The notes under the pieces: model-generated | What the model was told of the DNA's origin: nothing | Database searches by the model: none | Seen by the model: only the letters and a program-made list of their open reading frames with translations | Position numbers and translations under genes: made by a program | Shown: piece by piece, positions 51,438-60,381 of the stretch | Layout of the letters: the number at the start of each line of letters is the position of its first letter | Position numbering within the stretch: the first letter of the stretch is position 1 | Source: CASICS01 sp045564455 | Lineage (GTDB): Bacteria; Pseudomonadota; Gammaproteobacteria; Magnimaribacterales; AG-339-G14 | Reading direction: 5' to 3' | DNA: 64,000 nucleotides | Assembly (NCBI GenBank): GCA_045564455.1 | Contig: JBJLHG010000002.1 | Span: 558,001 to 622,000, forward strand

Positions 51438-51466
51438 TTGTTTTAAGTTCTCTCTAGTGGGAGAAT
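51438..51466 (+). promoter_or_regulatory. Hairpin and possible promoter before dnaB
   Basis: A 7-bp stem (ttctctc / gggagaa, loop tagt, 51448-51465) lies 14 bases upstream of dnaB. The same bases could serve as a promoter: TTGTTT (51438-51443), 17-base spacer, GAGAAT (51461-51466). No T-run follows the hairpin, so a terminator is less likely. Confidence 0.3.
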
Positions 51467-51479
51467 ACTCTGCTATGTT

Positions 51480-52856
51480 ATGAGAAATGAATTTGAACAA
51501 CCTACATCATTAGAAGCTGAAAAAGCCGTTCTAGGGGGAGTCCTTCTTGATCCTGACTTATGGGATACGCTTGCCGTCACAATAGAAGAGGAAGATTTTG
51601 TTCTTGTTGAGCATCGCTTGATATTCAAAGCAATAAAAAAATTAAACGATTATGGGGGAAAATTAGATACCGTAACTTTGATAGAATCCCTAACGTCTGA
51701 TCCTGAAGTTATATCAATAAACGGATTCGATGAAAAAGATTATATTAAAAAATTGGCAACGGAGACTCCCGGAGTTGCAAATTTCTCAAATTATGCAGAG
51801 ATAATTAAACAAACCTCTAGTTTAAGAAAATTAATATCTACAGCCTCAGATATTAGCAAACTAGCCAGTGAAACAGACCATCTAGAAACAGAATCTGCCT
51901 TCAGTTCAGCTGAAAATAAACTAGTAAAATTAAGAGATTCCTTAGATAGGAAGCATGGACCTAAGATAGCAGCTGATCTAATTCAACCTGTTTGGGATAA
52001 CATTGAAAAAAATATAAATTCTGACTCGCCCTTAGTTGGACATAGTACTGGTTTTAGAGATTTAGATAATATTACATTGGGTCTTCAAGGAGGAGACTTA
52101 ATTCTTGTGGCTGGAAGACCTAGCATGGGAAAGACGGCTTTTGCTCTGAGCATGGCTGCAAATTTTGTGCAAAATCAAGTTCCTGTTTTATTTTTTAGCA
52201 TGGAAATGTCAAACCGATCGATAATGTATAGATTAATTTCTATTATTTCAAAAGTAGATTTAAAAAAATTGCAACAAGCCAAAGATCTAACTGAAGATGA
52301 TTATAGAAAAATTGAAGAGGCAGCATCCATTCTTCATAACAGTCACCTTTATATTGATGAAACTTCCGGTCTTACGCCATCAGAAATTCTTTCTAGAGCA
52401 AGAAGGCTCAAAAGAGAAAATCCTGAATTAGGTCTTATTGCAATTGATTATTTGCAACTCATGAATTCCGATACAGGAAATGATAATAGAGTAACTGAAA
52501 TGGGAGATATTTCTAGATCCGTAAAAGCTATTGCAAAAGAAATGGATGTTCCTGTGGTTGCTTTGTCGCAATTAAATCGTGCTTCCGAATCCAGAACCAC
52601 AAAAAGACCAGTTATGGCAGATTTAAGAGATTCAGGAGCTTTAGAGCAAGACGCTGATTTAATTTTATTCCCATTCAGACCTGAAGTTTATGAAAAAACT
52701 CCTGAAACCGCTGGAATAGCTGAAATAATTGTTGCCAAACATAGAAATGGAGAAACAGGAAAGAAAAAATTACATTTTGCTGCTAGATGCGCTCGTTTTG
52801 AAGATTTAGCATTAGATGATCCTGCTTTAACTAGACCAGACGACTGGGACGAATAA
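51480..52856 (+). CDS. dnaB: Replicative DNA helicase DnaB
   Basis: DnaB is the hexameric 5'-3' helicase of the replisome. The N-terminal collar domain starts 'PTSLEAEKAVLGGVLLDPDL'. The RecA-like motor has Walker A 'AGRPSMGKTAFALSMA', Walker B 'LIAIDYLQLM' and the sensor 'VALSQLNRASESR' plus 'LRDSGALEQDADLI'. Length (458 aa) is normal. It sits between rplI and alr, as in most gammaproteobacteria. No intein is present. Confidence 0.97.
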   Translation: MRNEFEQPTSLEAEKAVLGGVLLDPDLWDTLAVTIEEEDFVLVEHRLIFKAIKKLNDYGGKLDTVTLIESLTSDPEVISINGFDEKDYIKKLATETPGVANFSNYAEIIKQTSSLRKLISTASDISKLASETDHLETESAFSSAENKLVKLRDSLDRKHGPKIAADLIQPVWDNIEKNINSDSPLVGHSTGFRDLDNITLGLQGGDLILVAGRPSMGKTAFALSMAANFVQNQVPVLFFSMEMSNRSIMYRLISIISKVDLKKLQQAKDLTEDDYRKIEEAASILHNSHLYIDETSGLTPSEILSRARRLKRENPELGLIAIDYLQLMNSDTGNDNRVTEMGDISRSVKAIAKEMDVPVVALSQLNRASESRTTKRPVMADLRDSGALEQDADLILFPFRPEVYEKTPETAGIAEIIVAKHRNGETGKKKLHFAARCARFEDLALDDPALTRPDDWDE

Positions 52857-52858
52857 AA

Positions 52859-53941
52859 TTGACCAGACCAACAATTGCAGAGATAAATCTCTCTTCAATT
52901 CAAAAAAACGTTATTCAACTTAAAGAAATTTCTCCTAATTCCCTTTGTTATCCTGTAGTCAAAGCAAATGCATATGGCCATGGTTTAAAAAAAGTTGTTG
53001 AAGCTATAGATGCATTAATCAATGGATATTGTGTTGCAACTTCTGAAGAAGCAATCAACTTGAGAAGATTGACTTCTAAAAGCATAGTCTGTTTAGAAGG
53101 GCCTTACGATTTAAATGAACTGAGATCACTGATTTTAAAAAATATAGACTTTGTAATTCACTCTAACAGGCAGCTTATATTTTTAAATAAGGAGGAAATT
53201 CCTAGGAGCGTCAAAATTTGGCTTAAATTAGATACGGGAATGAATCGATTAGGGTTTAATTTTATAGAAGCAAAATATGCTTATTTAAAAATTCTTAAGA
53301 AAACAAACAATATAGTTTTAATGAGTCATTTTTCTTCAGCTGCAGGTACTAAAACCTCACTTGATAAATCAAAAAAACAAATACAAGAATTTTTAAAATT
53401 AGAGAAAAAATTAAAAAAATTAGGAGGAAATACACTTTCTAGTCTATGTAACTCAGGCGGATTATTGAATTATAAAAAATCTCATAAAGATATAATGAGA
53501 CCTGGAATAGCTATTTTTGGAGTTAATCAAAAAGAAACCGGCAAGAAAATTACCTTAAAACCAGCTCTAACTCTAAAATCAAAGTTTATCTCAATCAAAA
53601 AAGTTAAAAAGGGCGGTAAAGTTGGTTACGATGGTTCCTGGAGTGCAAAAAAAGATTCAGTGATTGGCATTCTCCCAATAGGATATGCTGATGGTTATCC
53701 AGTAACCTTAAGCAACAATGGATATGTTCTTGTAAATGGGAAAAAAGCAAATGTTATAGGAAGAATTTCTATGGATTTAATTGCTATAGATCTTACCAGT
53801 CTTCCAAATGCCGATTATGAATCAGATGTAATATTATATGGAGAAGGATTGCCAATAGAAGTTATTTCAAAACTTGCTGGAATTATTCCATATTCTCTAA
53901 TGACTTCTCTAACAGAAAGAGTTAAGAAAAAATATATTTAA
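52859..53941 (+). CDS. alr: Alanine racemase
   Basis: Alr is a PLP enzyme converting L- to D-alanine for Ddl and the cell wall. The PLP lysine lies in 'PVVKANAYGHG' (about K33). The catalytic tyrosine is in 'KVGYDGSWSAKKDSVIGI', and 'PIGYADGYP' and 'GRISMDLIAIDLT' are conserved. Length (360 aa) is typical. The start is TTG, 2 bases after the dnaB stop. Confidence 0.95.
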   Translation: MTRPTIAEINLSSIQKNVIQLKEISPNSLCYPVVKANAYGHGLKKVVEAIDALINGYCVATSEEAINLRRLTSKSIVCLEGPYDLNELRSLILKNIDFVIHSNRQLIFLNKEEIPRSVKIWLKLDTGMNRLGFNFIEAKYAYLKILKKTNNIVLMSHFSSAAGTKTSLDKSKKQIQEFLKLEKKLKKLGGNTLSSLCNSGGLLNYKKSHKDIMRPGIAIFGVNQKETGKKITLKPALTLKSKFISIKKVKKGGKVGYDGSWSAKKDSVIGILPIGYADGYPVTLSNNGYVLVNGKKANVIGRISMDLIAIDLTSLPNADYESDVILYGEGLPIEVISKLAGIIPYSLMTSLTERVKKKYI

Positions 53942-54002
53942 ATGACACTATTGACATATAAAAAATATTTATCAAAAAGCTTTTATGTATTAAATTTAAC
54001 TT

Positions 54003-55094
54003 ATGAAAATAACTAAAGTAAAAGAAACGCCAAGAAAAATAAGAGAATTTCCTGTCGAGAACGAATTAGGCTTATCAGAAAAACAGGTTGAGGATGTTGC
54101 AGAAATTTTTCAAACGCCTTTAACAGGTTCATATAATTGGGATTATACAGTTCAGGATAATAGAATTCAGAGGCTATATGAGTTGGGTAAAGAATTAAAT
54201 TGGAATGCGTCTACAGATATTGATTGGTCTCAACCGATGCCAGAAAACGACGAAACTCCTCCTCCCATGTTTTGGGATGATTACAAACCTTATCAAGATT
54301 TATCAAACGAAGATAAATTTCTTTTTCTTAAACATAGAGGTTCTTGGTCATTAAGTCAGTTTCTTCATGGGGAGCAAGGAGCATTACTTGTTGCTTCGCA
54401 ACTAGTTTCCTGCGCTCCAACCTTCAACGCTAAACTTTACGCAGCCTCCCAAACCTTTGATGAAGCTAGACATGTTGAAGCTTTCAATAGATATATACAA
54501 ACAAGACAAAGGTTAATGTACCCAATAGGTAATGGTTTAAAATCTTTGTTAGATAAAATTCTTACCGATCCTAGATGGGATCTAAAGTTTATCGGTATGC
54601 AAATTATTATTGAAGGTCTTGCTTTAGCAGCTTTCAACGTGGCAAGGCAAGGTTCTAGAGATCCGGTTTTTAAAGACATGCTTTACCTAATAATTCGTGA
54701 TGAAGCTAGGCATGTCACTTTTGGAGTAAATTATCTTGAAGAATTTATCAAAACTTTATCTGAAGATGAATTAGAAGAAAGGGCTCAATTTGCATATGAA
54801 GCTTGTTTAGTCATGCGTGGAAGATTGATGTCATCTGATGTTTATACAAAATTCGGTTGGGATGTAGAAGAAGCTCAAGCATTTGCCTTAAAAGCAGATG
54901 TTATGAACAATTTCCAACATCTCCTATTTACTAGAGTAGTGCCTAATTTATCAAGAATAGGTCTTTTAACCGACAGAGTTAGACCTTTATATGAAGAGCT
55001 AGGTGTCTTAGAATATGAAAATTGGCCAACAGATGGAGATATTGATTGGGTTGATTTAGAAAAGCCTTTAGATGTCTCAGAAGAAATAGCCTAG
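54003..55094 (+). CDS. Ferritin-like di-iron protein of unknown substrate
   Basis: The 363-residue protein is predominantly helical and carries two carboxylate/histidine metal motifs: 'DEARHVEAF' (about residues 157-165) and 'RDEARHVTFG' (about 237-246). Each is preceded about 30 residues upstream by a lone Glu ('HGEQGALL' and 'IIEGLALAA'), the four-helix di-iron pattern of ferritin-like oxidases such as ribonucleotide reductase R2 and AurF-type N-oxygenases. I cannot assign a substrate. It stands between alr and pyrG with short spacers and no obvious partner gene. Intact ligands suggest an active oxidase or oxygenase. Confidence 0.75.
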   Translation: MKITKVKETPRKIREFPVENELGLSEKQVEDVAEIFQTPLTGSYNWDYTVQDNRIQRLYELGKELNWNASTDIDWSQPMPENDETPPPMFWDDYKPYQDLSNEDKFLFLKHRGSWSLSQFLHGEQGALLVASQLVSCAPTFNAKLYAASQTFDEARHVEAFNRYIQTRQRLMYPIGNGLKSLLDKILTDPRWDLKFIGMQIIIEGLALAAFNVARQGSRDPVFKDMLYLIIRDEARHVTFGVNYLEEFIKTLSEDELEERAQFAYEACLVMRGRLMSSDVYTKFGWDVEEAQAFALKADVMNNFQHLLFTRVVPNLSRIGLLTDRVRPLYEELGVLEYENWPTDGDIDWVDLEKPLDVSEEIA

Positions 55095-55158
55095 TTTCTC
55101 AGTAGCATCTTTTTAATCTTCTTGTTAAGATGATCTTCCATCTTGATTAGGTTTTTTG

Positions 55159-56784
55159 ATGGGAAATAAACCCAAATATATTTTCGTTACCGGAGGAGTT
55201 GTTTCCTCTCTTGGTAAAGGGATTCTTTCGGCATCATTAGGAGCCATTTTAGAAAGTAGGGGTTTAAAAGTTACAATTTTAAAATTAGATCCTTATATAA
55301 ATTTAGATCCTGGAACCATGTCGCCATTTCAACATGGCGAAGTTTTCGTTACTCAAGATGGTTCCGAAACAGACTTGGATCTTGGCCATTATGAAAGGTT
55401 TCTTAATTCTAAAATGTCTCATAAAAATAACTTTACTGCCGGTCAAGTTTACGAAGATGTTTTAAAAAGAGAACGAAAAGGTGAGTTTTTGGGCTCTACA
55501 GTCCAAGTGATTCCTCACATTACTGATGAAATCAAAAAAAGAATTGAAGCAGGAGCGAAGGGAAACGATATAGCCATAGTTGAAATTGGTGGCACTGTAG
55601 GAGATATAGAATCACAGCCATTTTTAGAGGCGATTAGACAAATGAAGTTAGAGTTGGGGACAAGCAGAGCCTTATTTGCTCATTTAACCTTAGTTCCTTA
55701 TTTATCTTCCTCAGGAGAGACAAAAACAAAACCAACACAACACTCAGTTAAAAGCCTTCTATCTCATGGACTTCAAGCAGACTTATTAATCTGTAGATCG
55801 GAATTGACATTGTCTAAGGCCGATTGTAAAAAAATCGCCTTGTTTACCAACGTTGACGCAAAATGTGTTTTCACTCTTCCGGATGTGGATTCTATTCACT
55901 CAATTCCAGTTATGATGAATGCTCAAGGATTAGATAAGCAGGTTGTTGAGAAATTAAAAATTAAGTGCGGCAATCCTAAATTAAGTGCATGGAAAAAAGT
56001 TACTTCACTTGAAAACGAAAGAAAGGGAAAAATAACCATTGCAATGGTAGGAAAATATACTGAACTTACAGATTCATATAAATCTATTAATGAGGCTTTA
56101 GACCATGCCGGCATTCATAATAAAACCCAAGTAGAAATTAACTACTATGATTCCGAACAATTCAACAAAGGTATAAAAAATTTTAAAGCCGACGGTATTT
56201 TAATTCCTGGTGGATTCGGAAATAGAGGGATTAATGGAATGATTAATATGGCTAAATACGCTAGAGAAAAAAATATCCCATATCTGGGCATATGTCTAGG
56301 AATGCAAATTGCCGTAATAGAGTATGCAAGAAATGTTTTAAATCTAAATGCCGACAGCACGGAATTTAATAAAAAAACGGCCCATCCGGTTATTGCTTTA
56401 ATTACTGAGTGGATGGATGAAGAAGGATTAATGCATTTTCGATCTGAAAGTTCCGATAAAGGTGGCACTATGAGACTAGGAAGTCAGCTTTGCAAATTAA
56501 AAAAAGATAGCAAAATGGCTAAGTTATATAAAAAATTAGAAATCTATGAGAGACATAGGCATCGATACGAATTTAATAATAATTATTTATCTAAATTTGA
56601 TAAAAGTGGTTTAAAAATTATTGGAAGATCAGAAGATGAATCTCTAGTTGAAGCAGTTGAACTTAAAGGACATAAATGGTTTGTTGGTTGCCAATTTCAT
56701 CCAGAGTTTACTTCTGATCCTAGATTAGGTCATCCTCTTTTTAAAGGTTTTGTGAAAGCTGCTAAAAATAGGTCTAAAATCTAA
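55159..56784 (+). CDS. pyrG: CTP synthase
   Basis: PyrG makes CTP from UTP using ATP and glutamine. The synthetase domain begins 'KYIFVTGGVVSSLGKGILSA' and includes 'DPGTMSPFQHGEVFVT' and 'EIGGTVGDIESQPF'. The glutaminase domain has 'GILIPGGFGNRGI', the nucleophile in 'GICLGMQIAVIEY' and 'GCQFHPEFTS'. I use the ATG at 55159 (541 aa); a TTG one codon earlier also exists. It opens the pyrG-kdsA-eno-ftsB-ispD run. Confidence 0.97.
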   Translation: MGNKPKYIFVTGGVVSSLGKGILSASLGAILESRGLKVTILKLDPYINLDPGTMSPFQHGEVFVTQDGSETDLDLGHYERFLNSKMSHKNNFTAGQVYEDVLKRERKGEFLGSTVQVIPHITDEIKKRIEAGAKGNDIAIVEIGGTVGDIESQPFLEAIRQMKLELGTSRALFAHLTLVPYLSSSGETKTKPTQHSVKSLLSHGLQADLLICRSELTLSKADCKKIALFTNVDAKCVFTLPDVDSIHSIPVMMNAQGLDKQVVEKLKIKCGNPKLSAWKKVTSLENERKGKITIAMVGKYTELTDSYKSINEALDHAGIHNKTQVEINYYDSEQFNKGIKNFKADGILIPGGFGNRGINGMINMAKYAREKNIPYLGICLGMQIAVIEYARNVLNLNADSTEFNKKTAHPVIALITEWMDEEGLMHFRSESSDKGGTMRLGSQLCKLKKDSKMAKLYKKLEIYERHRHRYEFNNNYLSKFDKSGLKIIGRSEDESLVEAVELKGHKWFVGCQFHPEFTSDPRLGHPLFKGFVKAAKNRSKI

Positions 56785-56786
56785 CT

Positions 56787-57608
56787 ATGTCTTTAAATAT
56801 AAAAATATCTGATTTTGAAATATCGAATAAGAATAAATTAACTGTCATCGCAGGACTTAATATTTTAGAAAGTGAAGATCAAACTCTAGAAACCGCTATT
56901 GAGTTAAAAAAAATAGTTTCCAAAACGAACAGTCCTTTTATATTCAAAGCTTCTTTCGATAAAGCTAATAGATCCTCTATAGATTCATACAGAGGACTAG
57001 GATTTAAAAAAAGTATGGAAATATTCAGATTACTTAAAAGCGAAGGATTTAATTTAATTACGGATATTCACGAAATAAATCAAGTAGACAAAATTGCAGA
57101 AATAGTTGATATCATCCAAATTCCTGCTTTTTTATGTCGCCAAACTGATCTCATACAAGCGGCATGTGAAACTTACAAGCCCCTTAATATTAAGAAAGGT
57201 CAATTTTTATCTCCTGATCAAATGCAAAATATCATATCCAAGTGTTCACACTTTGGAAATGAGCAAATAATGTTGTGTGAAAGGGGCACTTCTTTTGGAT
57301 ATAACAACTTAGTTGTCGATATGCTCGGAGTATCTAAGTTAAAGAAATTTGGTAATCCGGTAATTTTTGATGTGACACATTCCCTGCAACTTCCCGGAGG
57401 AGCAGGCATTGCGGCTGATGGAAGATCTTCGCAGGCCTTAGATTTGGCTCTTTCAGGGGCGGCTTTGGGATTGGCAGGTATTTTTGTCGAGGTTCATCCA
57501 GATCCTTCACAAGCATTATGTGATGGACCCTCAGCAACAAAATTAGATGAGTTGGAAGGTTTTTTATCTAAAATAAATGCAGTTGATAATATAGTGAAAA
57601 CTTTTTAA
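56787..57608 (+). CDS. kdsA: 3-deoxy-8-phosphooctulonate (KDO-8-P) synthase
   Basis: KdsA condenses PEP with arabinose-5-phosphate, made by KdsD (22.4 kb), to give KDO-8-P for LPS. Motifs include 'FKASFDKANRSSIDSYRG', 'ITDIHEINQVDKIAEIVDI', 'QIPAFLCRQTDLI', 'FDVTHSLQLPGG' and 'EVHPDPSQALCDGP'. Length is 273 aa. It lies between pyrG and eno, the conserved arrangement. Confidence 0.96.
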   Translation: MSLNIKISDFEISNKNKLTVIAGLNILESEDQTLETAIELKKIVSKTNSPFIFKASFDKANRSSIDSYRGLGFKKSMEIFRLLKSEGFNLITDIHEINQVDKIAEIVDIIQIPAFLCRQTDLIQAACETYKPLNIKKGQFLSPDQMQNIISKCSHFGNEQIMLCERGTSFGYNNLVVDMLGVSKLKKFGNPVIFDVTHSLQLPGGAGIAADGRSSQALDLALSGAALGLAGIFVEVHPDPSQALCDGPSATKLDELEGFLSKINAVDNIVKTF

Positions 57609-57610
57609 AA

Positions 57611-58897
57611 ATGAAAATAAGTAAAATATCAGCCTATGAAATATTAGATTCGAGAGGAAATCCTACGATAGCAGCTGACGTTCTTTTAGAAGACGGCTCT
57701 ATTGGTTATGGGTTTGTTCCTTCTGGAGCATCCACTGGTTCAAGAGAAGCAATTGAAAAAAGAGATATCGGCGAAAAATTTCAAGGGAAAGGTGTAGAGA
57801 ATGTTATCAAAAACGCTAAAAAAAACTTTTTCCCTGAATTCATTGGACTTGATGCAACAGATCAAAAAAATATTGATAAAAAAATTATTAACTTAGATGG
57901 CTCTGAAAATAAAGAAAATTTTGGTGCAAATATCGCTCTTGCTTTGTCTTTAGCTTGTTGTAAGGCTTCGTCTAATTCTTTAAAAATCCCTCTGTATAAA
58001 TATATCAATAATGTTTGTAAAAATTCATTTAACCTTAATGCAGAAATGAGAATGCCAGTGCCGATGATGAATATATTAAATGGCGGGGCTCATGCAAACA
58101 ATGGGCTTGATTTCCAAGAGTTTATGATCCAACCAACTGGGTTCTCCACTTTTAAGGATGCTTTGAGATGTGGAGTTGAGGTTTTTAACTCTTTAAAAAA
58201 TACTTTAAACAAAGCGGGCTTTTCAACTGCAGTTGGAGATGAGGGAGGCTTCGCACCAAATATTGGTTCTTCTGAGGAAGCTCTTGATTTTATCTCGAAA
58301 GCTATCGAAGAGTCAGGTTATAAGTTGAATGATCAAATAACATTTGCTTTAGATTGCGCATCAACAGAAATTTATTCTGGTAATAAATATAATTTTTCAG
58401 ACGGAAAACAGATTTCTAGTTCTGAATTAATTAATTATTTATTTAATTTATCTGAAAATTATCCAATAACATCAATTGAAGATGGTTTGGATGAAAATGA
58501 TTGGCAAGGTTGGGCAGAACTTACCGATAAATTAGGAAAACTTACTCAATTAGTTGGAGATGATTTATTCGTAACTAATAAAAGAATTTTTAAAGAAGGA
58601 ATAGAAAAAAATATTGCAAACTCAATCTTAATTAAAATCAATCAAATAGGCACTTTATCCGAAACTTTCGAAACAATTAAACTTGCTAAAGACAATAACT
58701 ATACGTGTGTTATTTCTCATAGATCTGGTGAGACCGAAGACAACTTTATTGCTGATTTAGCGGTAGGAACTGGAGCAGGCCAAATTAAAACCGGTGCGCC
58801 CTCAAGATCTGATAGAACTTCTAAATACAATAGATTATTGATGATAGACGCCTGGGAAAGTTATAAATTTTTAGGGAAGAAAGAACTTATTCAATGA
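57611..58897 (+). CDS. eno: Enolase
   Basis: Enolase converts 2-phosphoglycerate to PEP and is a degradosome partner in some gammaproteobacteria. It shows 'EILDSRGNPTIAADVLLEDG', 'VPSGASTGSREAIEKRD', 'NGGAHANNGLDFQEFMIQP', 'GDEGGFAPN', 'IEDGLDENDW' and the signature 'ILIKINQIGTLSET'. Length (428 aa) is normal. ftsB overlaps its stop by 4 bases. Confidence 0.97.
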   Translation: MKISKISAYEILDSRGNPTIAADVLLEDGSIGYGFVPSGASTGSREAIEKRDIGEKFQGKGVENVIKNAKKNFFPEFIGLDATDQKNIDKKIINLDGSENKENFGANIALALSLACCKASSNSLKIPLYKYINNVCKNSFNLNAEMRMPVPMMNILNGGAHANNGLDFQEFMIQPTGFSTFKDALRCGVEVFNSLKNTLNKAGFSTAVGDEGGFAPNIGSSEEALDFISKAIEESGYKLNDQITFALDCASTEIYSGNKYNFSDGKQISSSELINYLFNLSENYPITSIEDGLDENDWQGWAELTDKLGKLTQLVGDDLFVTNKRIFKEGIEKNIANSILIKINQIGTLSETFETIKLAKDNNYTCVISHRSGETEDNFIADLAVGTGAGQIKTGAPSRSDRTSKYNRLLMIDAWESYKFLGKKELIQ

Positions 58898-59193
58898 AGC
58901 ATTTAATTGCTAGACCACTTCCTAAAATTACTATCTTTTTATTATCTTCCATATTTCTATACTTTCTCTATCAATTTTTTTTTGGGACTTATAGTTTTTT
59001 CGAAATAAAAAAATTAGAATCTAATCATCAAGAGTTGATTCTTGAAAATGAAAAACAAATTAAAAAAAATAATAATCTTAAATTTGAAGTTGATAGCATA
59101 ACAAACGATGAAGATGCTTTGGAAGCCTATGCTAGGGAACAATTAGGATTGATAAAAAAAGGCGAAATTATTATTGAAATAAAAAATGAGTGA
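58894..59193 (+). CDS. ftsB: Cell division protein FtsB
   Basis: FtsB pairs with FtsL in the FtsQLB divisome complex. The 99-residue protein has one membrane helix (about residues 11-30), a coiled coil with Asn/Lys/Glu heptads, and the conserved end 'EAYAREQLGLIKKGEIII', as in FtsB 'ExxARxxLGMVKPGExF'. The eno-ftsB-ispD context is standard. It overlaps ispD by 8 bases. Confidence 0.93.
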   Translation: MKHLIARPLPKITIFLLSSIFLYFLYQFFFGTYSFFEIKKLESNHQELILENEKQIKKNNNLKFEVDSITNDEDALEAYAREQLGLIKKGEIIIEIKNE

Positions 59194-59899
59194 AGAATAT
59201 TTAGCTTTAATTCCAGCAGCCGGTATTGGTTCAAGAGCCCAATTAAAAACTGCTAAACAATTTTCTAGAATTGGAGATAAAACTATTATTGAATATTCAA
59301 TGGATCTCTTTCTTAGAGATGACAATTGCAAGTCTATTTGTGTTGCTACTAATGAAGATAATGATGTCTGGACCAATATGCCTATTTCAAATCATGAAAA
59401 AGTTATTTCTTGTTTTGGTGGATTAACTAGAATGGCATCAGTTTTAGCTGGTTTAGAACTCTTAATAGATAAAGAAGACAAATCTTCTTTGGTAGTTATT
59501 CATGATGCTGCGAGACCTTGCTTGCAAAAGGATGATTTTAATTCTTTGATGGAATATGCAGATGAAGAAATAAAAGAAGAAGGGCAGGGAGCTTTTTTAG
59601 CCTACCAGCCCAATGAAAGTACAAGCCTTTGTAAAAAAGAATTCATTTCAGAAGCGCTTGATAGATCAAAAGTTTGGTTAGCTGCTACTCCTCAAGTATT
59701 TATCCTAGAAGATGTATTCAATGCTTTGACTGAGGCAGTTGCTAAAGATATAACTTTTTCTGATGAGGTAAGTGCAGTATTTTCTCATTTTAAAAGTGAA
59801 ATCAAACCAATCAGCTCTAGCCGAATGAATTTAAAAGTTACCAAAAAAGAAGATATTGATGTTGCAGCTTTGTATTTAAAATTATTAGGACGATTATAA
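59186..59899 (+). CDS. ispD: 2-C-methyl-D-erythritol 4-phosphate cytidylyltransferase
   Basis: IspD makes CDP-ME from MEP and CTP in the MEP pathway. The nucleotide-binding start 'ALIPAAGIGSRAQLKTAKQF' is clear, followed by 'VVIHDAARPCL' and 'AATPQVF' with 'FSDEVSAVF' near the end. Length (237 aa) is normal. The ispF ATG overlaps its stop. Confidence 0.95.
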   Translation: MSEEYLALIPAAGIGSRAQLKTAKQFSRIGDKTIIEYSMDLFLRDDNCKSICVATNEDNDVWTNMPISNHEKVISCFGGLTRMASVLAGLELLIDKEDKSSLVVIHDAARPCLQKDDFNSLMEYADEEIKEEGQGAFLAYQPNESTSLCKKEFISEALDRSKVWLAATPQVFILEDVFNALTEAVAKDITFSDEVSAVFSHFKSEIKPISSSRMNLKVTKKEDIDVAALYLKLLGRL

Positions 59900-60381
59900 T
59901 GGATAATTTAAGAATAGGTTTTGGATTTGATGCTCATCAAATAAAAAAAGGTTCTTCAATGGTAATTGGTGGAATTAAAATCGATAGCGATTATGAGATC
60001 ATTGCGCATTCAGATGGAGACGTATTAACTCATGCAATCTGCGATGCTTTGCTTGGCGCGGCCCATTTAGGTGATTTAGGTTCTTTTGTCCCAGAAGATA
60101 ATTCCACAAAGAATATCTCTAGTTTAAAAATATTAGAAGAGGTGATAGATAAATTACGTTCAATAAATATGGAAATTATTAATATCGATTCTACATATGT
60201 TGGAAGCATTCCAAGACTCGAGCCTTATAAGGCTGATATGGAGATAAAATTAGCTTCAATTCTAAAAATTGATTCCGATCTTGTTTCCTGTAAGGCTACA
60301 ACTACAGACGGGTTGAGCTATCAAGGTAAGAAAGAGGGTATTTCTGCCTATGCAACTGTTTTATTAAAAAAAATTAAATGA
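59899..60381 (+). CDS. ispF: 2-C-methyl-D-erythritol 2,4-cyclodiphosphate synthase
   Basis: IspF cyclises CDP-ME 2-phosphate with release of CMP. It shows 'RIGFGFDAHQIKKG' (metal ligands D and H), 'AHSDGDVLTHAICDALLGA' and 'LGDLGSFVPEDN', then 'KATTTDGLSYQGKKEGISAY'. Length (160 aa) is standard. surE overlaps its stop by 4 bases; truD, usually between ispF and surE, is absent. Confidence 0.96.
   Translation: MDNLRIGFGFDAHQIKKGSSMVIGGIKIDSDYEIIAHSDGDVLTHAICDALLGAAHLGDLGSFVPEDNSTKNISSLKILEEVIDKLRSINMEIINIDSTYVGSIPRLEPYKADMEIKLASILKIDSDLVSCKATTTDGLSYQGKKEGISAYATVLLKKIK

Noticed and set aside
55113..55153. aagatg/catctt hairpin followed by a T-run before pyrG as a terminator or attenuator
   Set aside because: The stem has only six AT-rich pairs and the T-run begins seven bases later, so the fit is too weak to list.
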